Shown here: piece after piece, positions 40,076 through 48,642 of the stretch
How positions within the stretch are numbered: the first letter of the stretch is position 1
Layout: every line of letters begins with the position of its first letter
From: Actinomadura luzonensis
Lineage (GTDB): Bacteria; Actinomycetota; Actinomycetes; Streptosporangiales; Streptosporangiaceae
DNA length: 64,000 bases
Reading direction: 5' to 3'
Assembly: GCF_022664455.2 (NCBI RefSeq)
Contig: NZ_JAKRKC020000001.1
Location: 5,957,001 to 6,021,000 of the forward strand
The notes under the pieces: generated by a model
Told to the model about the DNA's origin: nothing
Seen by the model: the letters and a program-made list of their open reading frames with translations, nothing else
Databases searched by the model: none
Program-made: the position numbers and the translations under genes

Positions 40076-42823
40076 GTGGCTTCCGGACGCCAGCGATTCT
40101 CGATCATCAGCGACGGCCTACCCAGCCAGCTGCCTGATGTCGACCCCAGTGAGACCAACGAGTGGCTCGAGTCTCTCGACAACGTCGTCAAGACCGAAGG
40201 CCGCACCAGAGCCCGCTACCTGATGCTGCGCATGCTGGAACGGGCCCGCGAGCACCAGGTCGGCGTGCCGGGCCTGCGGAGCACCGACTACATCAACACC
40301 ATCCCGCCGGAGCGCGAGCCCTGGTTCCCCGGTGACGAGCACGTCGAGCGCCGCATCCGCGCCTACATCCGCTGGAACGCGGCGGTCATGGTGTCCCGGG
40401 CCAACGCCCGCACCAACGTCGGCGGCCACATCGCCACCTACGCCTCGGCGGCCTCGCTCTACGAGGTCGGCTTCAACCACTTCTTCCGGGGCAAGGACCA
40501 CGGCGAGTCGGGCGACCAGGTCTTCTTCCAGGGGCACGCGGCGCCGGGCATCTACGCCCGCGCCTACCTGGAGGGCCGGCTCAACGAGTCCCAGCTCGAC
40601 GCCTTCCGCCAGGAGCTCTCGCACGGCTTCCGCGGCCTGCCGTCCTACCCGCACCCGCGGCTCATGCCCGACTTCTGGGAGTTCCCGACCGTCTCCATGG
40701 GCCTGGGCCCGATCGGCGCGATCTACCAGGCGCGGTTCAACCGCTACCTGCTCAACCGCCAGATCAAGGACACCAGCCGCAGCCACGTATGGGCCTTCCT
40801 CGGCGACGGCGAGATGGACGAGCCCGAGTCGCTCGGCGCCATCGGCCTCGCCGCCCGCGAGGAGCTCGACAACCTCACCTTCGTCATCAACTGCAACCTG
40901 CAGCGGCTCGACGGCCCGGTGCGCGGCAACGGCAAGATCATCCAGGAGCTGGAGTCGTACTTCCGCGGCGCCGGCTGGAACGTCATCAAGGTCGTGTGGG
41001 GCCGCGACTGGGACCCGCTGCTCGCCGCCGACGTCGACGGTGTGCTGGTCAACCAGATGAACACCACCCCCGACGGCCAGTTCCAGACGTACTCGGTCGA
41101 GTCGGGCGCCTACATCCGCGACCACTTCTTCGGCTCCGACCCGCGCCTGCGCAAGATGGTCGAGCACCTGTCCGACGACGACATCCGCAAGCTGTCGCGC
41201 GGCGGCCACGACTACCGCAAGGTCTACGCGGCCTTCAAGGCGGCCCGCGAGCACGTCGGCCAGCCGACGGTGATCCTCGCCCAGACCATCAAGGGCTGGA
41301 CGCTGGGCAAGGACTTCGAGGCGCGCAACGCCACGCACCAGATGAAGAAGCTCACCAAGGCCGAGCTCAAGGAGTTCCGCGACCGGCTCTACCTGCCGAT
41401 CCCCGACTCGGCGCTGGAGGGCGAGCTGCCGCCCTACTTCCACCCGGGCGAGAACGACCCCGAGATCCAGTACATGAAGGAGCGCCGCGCGGCGCTCGGC
41501 GGCGTGCTGCCCAAGCGGGTGCAGCGGGCCAAGCCGATCAAGCTGCCGGGCGACGAGGTCTACAAGACCTTCGGCAAGGGCTCGGGCAAGCAGCAGGTCG
41601 CCACCACCATGGCGTTCGTGCGCCTGCTCAAGGACCTCATGCGCGACAAGGAGATCGGCCACCGGTTCGTGCCGATCATCCCGGACGAGGCCCGCACGTT
41701 CGGCATGGACGCCATGTTCCCGTCGGCGAAGATCTACTCGCCGCACGGCCAGACGTACGAGGCCGTGGACCGCGAGCTGCTGCTGTCGTACAAGGAGGCC
41801 GTGCAGGGCCAGATCCTGCACGAGGGCATCAGCGAGTCGGGCTCGATGGCCTCGGCGATCGCCGCCGGCACCGCGTACGCCACGCACGGCGAGCACATGA
41901 TCCCGATTTACATCTTCTACTCGATGTTCGGCTGGCAGCGCACCGGCGACCAGATGTGGCAGATGGGCGACCAGATGGGCCGCGGCTTCCTGCTCGGCGC
42001 CACCGCCGGCCGCACCACGCTCAACGGCGAGGGCCTGCAGCACGAGGACGGCCACACGCCGCTCATCGCCTCCACCAACCCGGCCGCGGTCTCCTACGAC
42101 CCGTCCTGGGCGTTCGAGGTGGCGCACATCGTCAAGGACGGCCTGCGGCGCATGTACGGCGACCAGCCGGAGGACGTCTTCTACTACCTGACCGTCTACA
42201 ACGAGCCCTACCTGCAGCCCGCCGAGCCGGCGAACCTCGACGTGCAGGGCCTGCTCAAGGGCCTGTACAAGTTCGCCGACGGCCCGCAGACGCAGGGCCC
42301 GAAGGCCAACATCCTGTCCTCCGGCGTGGCGGGCCCGTGGGCGGTCGAGGCGCAGCGGCTGCTCGCCGAGGACTGGGGCGTCTCGGCCACCGTGTGGTCG
42401 GCCACGTCGTGGTCCGAGCTGCGCCGCGAGGCCCTGGCCTGCGAGGAGCACAACCTGCTCAACCCCGAGGCCGAGCAGCGCGTCCCGTACGTGACGCAGG
42501 CCCTGTCCGACGCCCAGGGGCCGTTCGTGGGCGTCAGCGACTACATGAAGGCCGTCCAGGACCAGATCGCGCAGTGGGTGCCGGGTGACTGGTCCTCGCT
42601 GGGCACCGACGGGTTCGGCCTGTCCGACACGCGCTCGGCGCTGCGCCGCCACTTCCACGTGGACGCGGCCTCGATCACGCTGGCGGTGCTGACCCAGCTC
42701 GTCAGGCGCAAGGAGCTCGACGGCGAGGTGCTGCGCGAGGCCATCGCCCGCTACCACCTCAAGAACGGCGTCACCGAGGCCGGCGGCGCGGAGAGCAACG
42801 ACACGCAGTCGATGGGCGTCTGA
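40076..42823 (+). CDS. aceE: pyruvate dehydrogenase E1 component, homodimeric type
   Basis: 915 aa from GTG 40076 (GGAAGGCGAG 6 nt upstream; an ATG 17 codons earlier is an alternative). Thiamine diphosphate domain with [14 protein letters not shown] followed by NNLTFVIN-like [18 protein letters not shown], transketolase-like pyrimidine domain ([39 protein letters not shown]) and C-terminal domain ending with an E2-contacting tail. It decarboxylates pyruvate and acetylates the E2 lipoyl group. Length is slightly above the 887 aa of E. coli AceE. Monocistronic, ending at a strong terminator after repeated stop codons. Confidence 0.97.
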   Translation: MASGRQRFSIISDGLPSQLPDVDPSETNEWLESLDNVVKTEGRTRARYLMLRMLERAREHQVGVPGLRSTDYINTIPPEREPWFPGDEHVERRIRAYIRWNAAVMVSRANARTNVGGHIATYASAASLYEVGFNHFFRGKDHGESGDQVFFQGHAAPGIYARAYLEGRLNESQLDAFRQELSHGFRGLPSYPHPRLMPDFWEFPTVSMGLGPIGAIYQARFNRYLLNRQIKDTSRSHVWAFLGDGEMDEPESLGAIGLAAREELDNLTFVINCNLQRLDGPVRGNGKIIQELESYFRGAGWNVIKVVWGRDWDPLLAADVDGVLVNQMNTTPDGQFQTYSVESGAYIRDHFFGSDPRLRKMVEHLSDDDIRKLSRGGHDYRKVYAAFKAAREHVGQPTVILAQTIKGWTLGKDFEARNATHQMKKLTKAELKEFRDRLYLPIPDSALEGELPPYFHPGENDPEIQYMKERRAALGGVLPKRVQRAKPIKLPGDEVYKTFGKGSGKQQVATTMAFVRLLKDLMRDKEIGHRFVPIIPDEARTFGMDAMFPSAKIYSPHGQTYEAVDRELLLSYKEAVQGQILHEGISESGSMASAIAAGTAYATHGEHMIPIYIFYSMFGWQRTGDQMWQMGDQMGRGFLLGATAGRTTLNGEGLQHEDGHTPLIASTNPAAVSYDPSWAFEVAHIVKDGLRRMYGDQPEDVFYYLTVYNEPYLQPAEPANLDVQGLLKGLYKFADGPQTQGPKANILSSGVAGPWAVEAQRLLAEDWGVSATVWSATSWSELRREALACEEHNLLNPEAEQRVPYVTQALSDAQGPFVGVSDYMKAVQDQIAQWVPGDWSSLGTDGFGLSDTRSALRRHFHVDAASITLAVLTQLVRRKELDGEVLREAIARYHLKNGVTEAGGAESNDTQSMGV

Positions 42824-42858
42824 CACGTGGGCGTCTGACACGTGGGCGTCTGACACAT
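42814..42858 (+). repeat. 15-bp tandem triplication over the aceE stop codon
   Basis: GGGCGTCTGACACGT occurs at 42814-42828 and 42829-42843, with a third copy having one mismatch at 42844-42858. Each copy carries GTC TGA in the aceE frame, so the stop TGA (42821-42823) is followed by two further in-frame TGA codons. Confidence 0.93.
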
Positions 42859-42864
42859 CCGGAC

Positions 42865-42900
42865 GGGGCGCTCCCGCGAATGTCCTCGCGGGAGCGCCCC
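42865..42900 (+). terminator. aceE terminator
   Basis: GGGGCGCTCCCGCG (42865-42878) and CGCGGGAGCGCCCC (42887-42900) form a perfect 14-bp stem with an 8-nt loop, followed by TGTGTTC. Confidence 0.93.
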
Positions 42901-43023
42901 TGTGTTCGGGGGGCGGGTGAGGCGGCACGTCAGGAGGGGTACGGGCCGCCTCACCCACATTTGGTGCGCAGTCGCGTATTGTGGGCACTCTTCCCCCCGG
43001 ATGAACGAGGGGAAGTTTGTGCT

Positions 43024-44535
43024 ATGCGACGTGTCCTAGCCGCCGCGCTGCTCGTCGGGGCCGCCGGCTGTTCCACAGCTCCCGCCCAGCCGGTCACGCA
43101 GGCCGCCGGAGGGCCCAGCGAGGCCGCCGGCCAGGTCGATTGGGGCCCCTGCACCGACATCAAGCGCCCGGACGGCGAGCCGCCGGCCCGCCAGGACGGC
43201 TCGGTGCGGTGCGGCAAGCTGACGGTGCCGCTGGACTACGACAAACCGGGCGGCGACACGATCGAGCTGGCGCTCATCAAGCTCCCGGCCACCGGCAAGG
43301 GGCAGCGGCTCGGCTCCATGGTGTTCAACTTCGGCGGCCCCGGCGCCTCCGGCGTCGACACCCTCGACCAGGCGGCCAAGGCCCTCGCCCCGCTGCGCAC
43401 CCGCTACGACCTCGTCAGCTTCGACCCGCGCGGCGTCGAACGCAGCTCCGGCGTGCGGTGCGGCAGCGGCGCCGAGATGGACCGCTTCACCGCCCTCGAC
43501 ACGCTGCCGCCCGACGACGAGACGCACCGCCAGAGCGCGCAGATGAACAAGCAGTTCGCCGCCCTGTGCCAGCAGAACTCCGGCAAGATCCTGCCCTACG
43601 TCGGCACCGTCAACGCCGCCCGCGACATGGACCGCATCCGCGCCGCCGTCGGCGACCCCAAGCTCAACTACGTCGGCATGTCGTACGGCACCCAGCTCGG
43701 CGCCGTCTACGCCACCCTCTACCCGAAGAACGTCGGCCGCATGGTGCTCGACGCGCCGCTCGACCCGACCGTGACCTTCGAGCAGCGGACGCTGGCCCAG
43801 ACGCGCGGCTTCCAGCAGGCCTACGAGAGCTTCCTGAAGTCGTGCGTCAAGGACGGCTCGTGCGCGGTGGGCAAGGACCTCGCCACCGCCAACGCCAACG
43901 TCGAGAACCTGATGAACGAGCTGACCGCCAAGCCGATCAAGGTCGGCGGCCGCGACCTCACCCAGGGCCTCGCCTCGACCGGCGTGGCCGCCGCGCTCTA
44001 CTCCGAGCTGACCTGGCCGTTCCTGGAGCAGGCGCTCGGCGACGCGCTCAAGGGACGCGGCGAGGCGCTGCTGTACCTGGCCGACTCCTACACCGGGCGG
44101 TCCGAGGACGGCTCGTACTCGACCCAGATGACCAGCTTCCCGGCCATCACCTGCGTGGACACCGCCGAGCGGCCGGACGAGAGCGTGCTGCGGCGCACCG
44201 AGCAGCAGGCGCTGAAGATCTCGCCGCTGTTCGGCAGCGAGGGCTCCGGCGGGCTGTGCCGGGTGTGGCCGGTCAAGGGCAGCGACCAGGCCAGGCACGT
44301 CAACGCGACCGGCTCAGCGCCGATCGTGGTGATCGGCGGCCGAGGCGACCCGGCGACGCCTTACGAGTGGGCGCCCAGGCTCACCGCCCAGCTCAGGACC
44401 GCGACGCTGGTGACGTACGAGGGCGAGGGGCACGGGGCGTACCTGTCGGGCAGCAAGTGCGTCCAGGGGCTCGTGGACGGCTACCTCATCAACGGCAAGG
44501 TGCCGCAGAAGGGTGCCACCTGCCCGGCCGCCTAG
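43024..44535 (+). CDS. secreted lipoprotein alpha/beta hydrolase (tripeptidyl aminopeptidase-like)
   Basis: 503 aa. GAGGGGAAG lies upstream of ATG 43024. Signal peptide with lipobox (RRVLAAALLVGAAGC). Alpha/beta-hydrolase with oxyanion region FNFGGPGASGVD, nucleophile GMSYGTQLGAVYA, Asp in VVIGGRGDPATPYEWA and His in EGEGHGAYL, plus the C-terminal TAP-like domain (SGSKCVQGLVDGYLINGKVP). This matches Streptomyces Slp/Tap-type mycelial tripeptidyl aminopeptidases (family S33). It acts outside the cell on peptides; precise specificity unknown. Confidence 0.9.
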   Translation: MRRVLAAALLVGAAGCSTAPAQPVTQAAGGPSEAAGQVDWGPCTDIKRPDGEPPARQDGSVRCGKLTVPLDYDKPGGDTIELALIKLPATGKGQRLGSMVFNFGGPGASGVDTLDQAAKALAPLRTRYDLVSFDPRGVERSSGVRCGSGAEMDRFTALDTLPPDDETHRQSAQMNKQFAALCQQNSGKILPYVGTVNAARDMDRIRAAVGDPKLNYVGMSYGTQLGAVYATLYPKNVGRMVLDAPLDPTVTFEQRTLAQTRGFQQAYESFLKSCVKDGSCAVGKDLATANANVENLMNELTAKPIKVGGRDLTQGLASTGVAAALYSELTWPFLEQALGDALKGRGEALLYLADSYTGRSEDGSYSTQMTSFPAITCVDTAERPDESVLRRTEQQALKISPLFGSEGSGGLCRVWPVKGSDQARHVNATGSAPIVVIGGRGDPATPYEWAPRLTAQLRTATLVTYEGEGHGAYLSGSKCVQGLVDGYLINGKVPQKGATCPAA

Positions 44536-44545
44536 GCTGTGCCGC

Positions 44546-45337
44546 GTGGACTACGAATCGCTCATCGAGCGGGAGACCGAACGCCTCGCCGGGCTGTCGG
44601 GCGACCTGACGGTGCCGGTGCCGACCTGCCCCGGCTGGACGACGGCCGACCTGATCACGCACGTCGGCCGGCTGCACCGCTGGACGGTGCACCTGCTGCG
44701 CAACCGGGTGCAGGAGCCCCTGTGGTCCCGCCAGGCGCCCGTCGAGCTGCCCGAGGGCGGCGCCGACCCCGGCTGGCTGCGCGACGGGGCCGCCGAGCTG
44801 GTGCGCGTGTTGCGCGAGACCGACCCCGCCATGGAGATGTGGACCTGGGGGCCGGACCGGCGGGCCTCCTGGTGGGCGCGGCGGATGGCGTACGAGCTGG
44901 TGGTGCACCGGGTCGACGCCGAGCTCGCGCTCGGCCTCGACCCGGTGGTCCCGGCGGAGGTCGCCGTGGACGGCGTCGAGGAGCTGCTGCACAACCTGCC
45001 GTCGGCCACCTGGGTGACCAGGCCGCTGGCGGAGCTCGGCGTGGAGGGGGCCACGATCCACCTCCACGCCACCGACACCGCCACCGACACCACCACCACC
45101 GCCACCGCCACCGACAGCGAGGCCGAGGCCGAGGCCGGCTCCGGCGAGTGGACCATCACCCAGGGCCCCGCCGGGAGGATCGACTGGGCGCGCGGCCACG
45201 CCAAGGGCGACGTCGCCGTTCGGGGACCGGTCGCGGACCTGCTGCTGCTGGTCTACGGCCGGCGCTCGCCCGACACGCTCACGGTCTTCGGCGACCGCGA
45301 CCTCCTCACCCGCTGGCTCGCCGCCGCCTCCCTCTGA
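44546..45337 (+). CDS. maleylpyruvate isomerase-family protein (DinB-like, mycothiol-dependent type)
   Basis: 263 aa. GTG 44546 is 7 nt after TAGGCT, a -10 hexamer that overlaps the preceding gene's stop TAG, so it is leaderless. The N-terminal four-helix DinB/MDMPI domain has PTCPGWTTADLITHVGRLHR and the conserved MAYELVVHRVDAELALG. The C-terminal MDMPI_C-like domain ends VAVRGPVADLLLLVYGRR. A low-complexity Thr/Ala/Asp/Glu stretch (ATDTATDTTTTATATDSEAE) interrupts it at about residue 175. Members may be mycothiol S-transferases. Confidence 0.87.
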   Translation: MDYESLIERETERLAGLSGDLTVPVPTCPGWTTADLITHVGRLHRWTVHLLRNRVQEPLWSRQAPVELPEGGADPGWLRDGAAELVRVLRETDPAMEMWTWGPDRRASWWARRMAYELVVHRVDAELALGLDPVVPAEVAVDGVEELLHNLPSATWVTRPLAELGVEGATIHLHATDTATDTTTTATATDSEAEAEAGSGEWTITQGPAGRIDWARGHAKGDVAVRGPVADLLLLVYGRRSPDTLTVFGDRDLLTRWLAAASL

Positions 45338-45413
45338 CCCGCCCGCCGGCGAGACGCGGCCCCTGTGCGCCCGCCCGGCCCCATGAGCGCGGACGGGCGT
45401 GGCCGGGGTGTGG

Positions 45414-45456
45414 CCCTGGACGCGCCGCCGCTCGGCGATCGGCGGCGTGTCCAGGG
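45414..45456. terminator. long hairpin between convergent genes
   Basis: A 17-bp stem (45414-45430 with 45440-45456; one G-U pair) with a 9-nt loop lies between genes ending at 45337 (+) and 45583 (-), so it probably ends both transcripts. The rest of this 245-bp gap shows no gene. Confidence 0.75.
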
Positions 45457-45582
45457 CGAGGGGGTGACCCGCGCCGCCCCGCCGCCCCCGGAGGTGAGCC
45501 CTGTGGGGAGCGGCGGCGCGGGCGGCCCGTGCGCGGGCCGGGCTGTGCGGGGAAGGCGCGATCCCGGCCCGCGCACGGGTCA

Positions 45583-45939
45583 TCACCTGCGGTGGAAGAT
45601 CCCGAAGAGGCTGCCCGAGGTGTCCTGGAGGTAGGCGAAGTCGGTGCCCGCGCCGTCGTCGATGACCTTGGCGATCACCTTGCCGCCGAGGGCCTCGCTG
45701 CGGGCGCAGGTCTCCTCCACGTCGGCCACCCGGACGTGGAAGACGGCGTGCGCGGGGAACTCGCCCTTGGTGTTGTAGAGGCCGCCCGCCGGCTGCTCGC
45801 CGCCCGGGTAGCCGATCATCCGGTAGTCGAGCGGGCCGTCGCCGGGGGCGAACGTCCAGCCGAACAGGCCGCCGTAGAACCGCTGGGCGCCTTCGGGGTC
45901 GTCGGTCGCGACCTCGAACCAGGTCACCGTGTTGTCCAT
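45583..45939 (-). CDS. VOC family protein
   Basis: 118 aa. AAGGAG lies 7 nt before ATG 45939. Single glyoxalase-fold module: TVTWFEVATDDPEGAQRFYG, then LFGWTFAPGDGPLDYRMIGY, HAVFHVRVADVEETCARSEA and a C-terminal SGSLFGIFHR. It resembles actinobacterial CapR/27-kDa antigen-like VOC proteins; substrate unknown. It lies downstream of the WYL regulator on the same strand (112 bp) and may be controlled by it. Confidence 0.87.
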   Translation of the reverse strand: MDNTVTWFEVATDDPEGAQRFYGGLFGWTFAPGDGPLDYRMIGYPGGEQPAGGLYNTKGEFPAHAVFHVRVADVEETCARSEALGGKVIAKVIDDGAGTDFAYLQDTSGSLFGIFHRR

Positions 45940-46051
45940 CGTCGTCTCCTTGGTTTCTCGAACAGGACAACGATCTGACGCTTGGGCGACAACCCTATGT
46001 CGGTGTTTCTTCTTGACTTTTCGAACATATCGCCGCACTCCGCTCGCTCGC

Positions 46052-46780
46052 TCAGTCGAGGACCGTGCCGTGCACGACCATCTCGGGGACATCGGTGGCG
46101 AAGCCCTCGAGCGGCCGGTCGGGGCAGCGCTCGCCGGTGACGGTGGCGGCGGCGATGCGGTCGAGACGGAAGACCCGCACGTCGTCGCGCAGCCGGCACC
46201 AGGCCACGAGGTACCAGAACCCGCCGCGCCCGCCGAGGAAGACCCCCGGCTCGACGTCGCGGGAGGTGAGGGCGCCCTTGGCGTCGGCGTAATCCAGCCG
46301 CAGCACGCGCCGGCGCAGCAGCGCCTCCTCGATGGCGCGCGAGACGTGCTCGGAGCCGAGCGGCCGGGCCTCGTCGTCGCGGTCGGCGGGGTGGCGCACG
46401 AGCTGCACCCGCCGGGCCAGCTCGCGCGCGAGGTCGCCCTCGGGGCCGGGCATGGCCGAGACGACCTTGCGCAGGGCGCTGCGGGCGTGGCGGGCGAACG
46501 GCTGGTCGCCCGCCTGGCTGAGCGCCACCGCGATGGCCACGGCCTCGGCGGGGCTGAAGTTGAGCGGGGGCAGGGACATCTTCTTGTCGATGGCGTAGCC
46601 GCCCTTGCGGCCCGGCTCGGCGTAGATGGGCACGCCCGACTCCTGGAGCGCGGTGATGTCGCGCTCGATCGTGCGCACGCTGACCTCGAACCGCTCGGCG
46701 AGCGCGCGGGCGGAGCGGCAGCGGGGCGCGATGGCGCGCAGGTCCTCGACGAGCGCGTAGAGCCGGTCGGTACGGTTCAC
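46052..46780 (-). CDS. WYL-domain transcriptional regulator (YafY-type)
   Basis: 242 aa. GTG 46780 lies 7 nt after TAGCGT (46793-46788), so it is leaderless. N-terminal HTH_11 winged helix (RSARALAERFEVSVRTIERD, then ITALQESGVPIYAEPGRKGG), a middle helical region, and a C-terminal WYL domain (GFWYLVAWCRLRDDVRVFRL). WYL regulators sense nucleic acid or small ligands and often act on adjacent enzymes, here possibly the VOC gene. Confidence 0.9.
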   Translation of the reverse strand: MNRTDRLYALVEDLRAIAPRCRSARALAERFEVSVRTIERDITALQESGVPIYAEPGRKGGYAIDKKMSLPPLNFSPAEAVAIAVALSQAGDQPFARHARSALRKVVSAMPGPEGDLARELARRVQLVRHPADRDDEARPLGSEHVSRAIEEALLRRRVLRLDYADAKGALTSRDVEPGVFLGGRGGFWYLVAWCRLRDDVRVFRLDRIAAATVTGERCPDRPLEGFATDVPEMVVHGTVLD

Positions 46781-47117
46781 AGCCGGAACGCTACGTGCCG
46801 CCACTGACAATCGCGCCACGCGGGCCACACTCGCCACATCCTCCTGTCCCTCACGACAGGGAACTCTGACCTCCGAGGGGAGGGTCAGGGCGGCTTGCGA
46901 GCGGAGAGCGCCTTTCACGGCGGGGAAAACGATCGTATTTTCTCCCGGCCGGTGACCCGCGCGGGGCGGCACCGCGCCGTCCCGCGTCGCCCGCATCGCC
47001 GACGAGCAGCCGCACGGCCTGCTCGTGTGGGTGCGCGACGGCCGGTCGCGCGAGTGGACGTACACGACCGGCTCCTGCAACCGCACGGTCACCTGCTGAG
47101 CGAGGAGCCCCCAGGCG
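46781..47117. other. 337-bp region between minus-strand genes
   Basis: Apart from the WYL -10 box and a coding-like remnant at 46956-47099, nothing is supported here. Confidence 0.45.
46956..47099 (+). pseudogene. possible C-terminal remnant of a secreted-type protein
   Basis: An open frame without a start codon reads ADEQPHGLLVWVRDGRSREW followed by TYTTGSCNRTVTC and a stop. Codon third positions are strongly GC and the product is protein-like with two Cys, as in small extracellular domains. A stop lies directly upstream at 46953. It is probably the 3' end of a lost gene, but chance cannot be excluded. Confidence 0.28.
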
Positions 47118-48140
47118 TCAGCCCCGGGTCCACTCCAGCAGCCGGTCGAGCGGCCAGGTGTTGACGACGCGCTCGGCCTCGATCCCGCATCTGGCCGCCC
47201 GCTCGCAGCCGTACCGCTGCCAGTCGAGCTGCCCGGGCGCGTGCGCGTCGGAGTCGATCGCGAACAGGCAGCCCATCTCGTACGCCAGCCGCATCAGCCG
47301 CTTGGGCGGGTCCAGCCGGTCGGGCCGCGAGTTGATCTCCACCGCCACCCCGAACCGGCGGCACGCCTCGAAGACCAGCTCCGCCTCGAACTCCGACTCC
47401 GGCCGCTTGACGCCTCGCTTCCCGCCGCCCTGCACCACCCGGCCGGTGCAGTGCCCGAGCACGTCCACGAGAGGATCGGCGATGGCGGTGACCATGCGGC
47501 GGGTCATGTCCTCGCCGCCCATGCGCAGCTTGGAGTGCACGCTGGCGACCACCACGTCCAGCCGGTCCAGCAGCTCGGGCTCCTGGTCGAGCGAGCCGTC
47601 GAGGTTGACGTCCACCTCGATGCCGGTGAGGATCCGGAACGGCGCCAGCCGCTCGTTGAGCTTCGCCACCACGTCGAGCTGGCGCTCCAGCCGCTCGGCC
47701 GTCAGGCCCTTGGCGATCGTCAGGCGCGGCGAGTGGTCGGTCAGCGCCCAGTACTCGTGCCCGAGCGCCCGCGCCGCCTCGGCCATCTCCTCGATCGGCG
47801 AGCCGCCGTCGGACCAGTCGGAGTGGCTGTGCAGGTCGCCCTTGAGCGCGGCGCGCAGCCCGGCGGTCTCGGCGTCCAGCTCCACGCCCTCGGTCGCCCG
47901 CATCCGCCGCAAATACGTCGGAACCTGGCCATCGAGGCTTTCGTTCACCACAAGGGCGGTGACCTTGCCGATGCCGGCGAGGTCGCCGAGCCCGCCGCCG
48001 CGGGCCAGCCGCACGAGCTCGTCCCTGGGCAGCTCGGCGACGACCGCGGCGGCGCGGCGGAAGGCACGCACGCGGTACGTCGGCTCGCCGGCGCGTTCCA
48101 GCAGGAACGCGATCTCGCGCAACGCCTCGACCGGGTCCAT
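47118..48140 (-). CDS. PHP-domain phosphoesterase with polymerase-X-like helix-hairpin-helix
   Basis: 340 aa. GGAGGGACAC precedes ATG 48140. Residues about 1-80 resemble the N-terminal helical/HhH region of PolX (YRVRAFRRAAAVVAELPRDE, LGDLAGIGKVTALVV). Residues about 100-330 are a PHP domain with metal motifs KGDLHSHSDWSDGG, YWALTDHSPRL, GIEVDVN, HSKL and IDSDAH. No nucleotidyltransferase domain is present. It resembles the C-terminal half of PolX or histidinol-phosphatase-like enzymes; a DNA-repair phosphoesterase role is an inference. Confidence 0.87.
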   Translation of the reverse strand: MDPVEALREIAFLLERAGEPTYRVRAFRRAAAVVAELPRDELVRLARGGGLGDLAGIGKVTALVVNESLDGQVPTYLRRMRATEGVELDAETAGLRAALKGDLHSHSDWSDGGSPIEEMAEAARALGHEYWALTDHSPRLTIAKGLTAERLERQLDVVAKLNERLAPFRILTGIEVDVNLDGSLDQEPELLDRLDVVVASVHSKLRMGGEDMTRRMVTAIADPLVDVLGHCTGRVVQGGGKRGVKRPESEFEAELVFEACRRFGVAVEINSRPDRLDPPKRLMRLAYEMGCLFAIDSDAHAPGQLDWQRYGCERAARCGIEAERVVNTWPLDRLLEWTRG

Positions 48141-48184
48141 GTGTCCCTCCTACCCACCCGCGTTGAGTGAGGAGCGTTTCCGGA

Positions 48185-48214
48185 TTGAACGCGGCCGAGA
48201 GCCACCGATAGGCT
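48185..48214 (+). promoter_or_regulatory. promoter of the yjfM/yjfC/yjfL-like operon
   Basis: TTGAAC (48185-48190), 18-bp spacer, TAGGCT (48209-48214), about 26 bp before ATG 48241, with AGGAG as ribosome site. Confidence 0.6.
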
Positions 48215-48240
48215 GATCGGCCACTGAAAGCAGGAGCTAG

Positions 48241-48639
48241 ATGGCAAAACCGCCCCACAACCAGCCGACGCCGCCCCAGGAACGCAAGTCCTCCAAGGCC
48301 ATCCAGTTGACCGTACTCGGCGTCCTGTCGGTGATGCTCGTCGGCTACTGCGCGGCCACCGCGGACGACGACGACGTCACCGCCGACTGCGTGGTGCAGC
48401 TCGACGACGGCACCTACGAGGTCGTGGACGACGACTACTGCGACGAAGACGACGGCCACACCTCGCACTACTACGGCGGCTCGCGCGGGGCGTACCTGTG
48501 GTACTACGGCGGCACCAGGGTCGGCAACAAGATCCGGGGCGGCACCACCTACCGGCCCTCCGACGTGGACATCACCTCCCGCAGCGGCAAGTCCATCCAG
48601 CGCGGCGGGTTCGGCAAGAGCTGGAGCGGCGGGAGCTGA
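48241..48639 (+). CDS. YgiB/YjfM-like (DUF1190-type) membrane-anchored protein
   Basis: 132 aa. AGGAG lies 6 nt before ATG 48241. A basic N-terminus is followed by one hydrophobic helix (AIQLTVLGVLSVMLVGYCAA), an acidic stretch rich in Asp (DDGTYEVVDDDYCDEDDGHT) and a Gly/Tyr/Ser tail ending SIQRGGFGKSWSGGS. The C-terminal RGGFG and its place just before a glutathionylspermidine synthase-like gene match enterobacterial YgiB/YjfM. The VGYC could be a lipobox-like site, but it is not canonical. Confidence 0.75.
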   Translation: MAKPPHNQPTPPQERKSSKAIQLTVLGVLSVMLVGYCAATADDDDVTADCVVQLDDGTYEVVDDDYCDEDDGHTSHYYGGSRGAYLWYYGGTRVGNKIRGGTTYRPSDVDITSRSGKSIQRGGFGKSWSGGS

Positions 48640-48642
48640 GGC

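Noticed and set aside
40118-42988. 956-aa minus-strand ORF opposite aceE
   Set aside because: Shadow of aceE; low-complexity composition without domain signals.
45365-45634. 89-aa plus-strand ORF in the gap after the maleylpyruvate isomerase-family gene
   Set aside because: It crosses the long terminator hairpin and the convergent VOC gene end, with no start signal.
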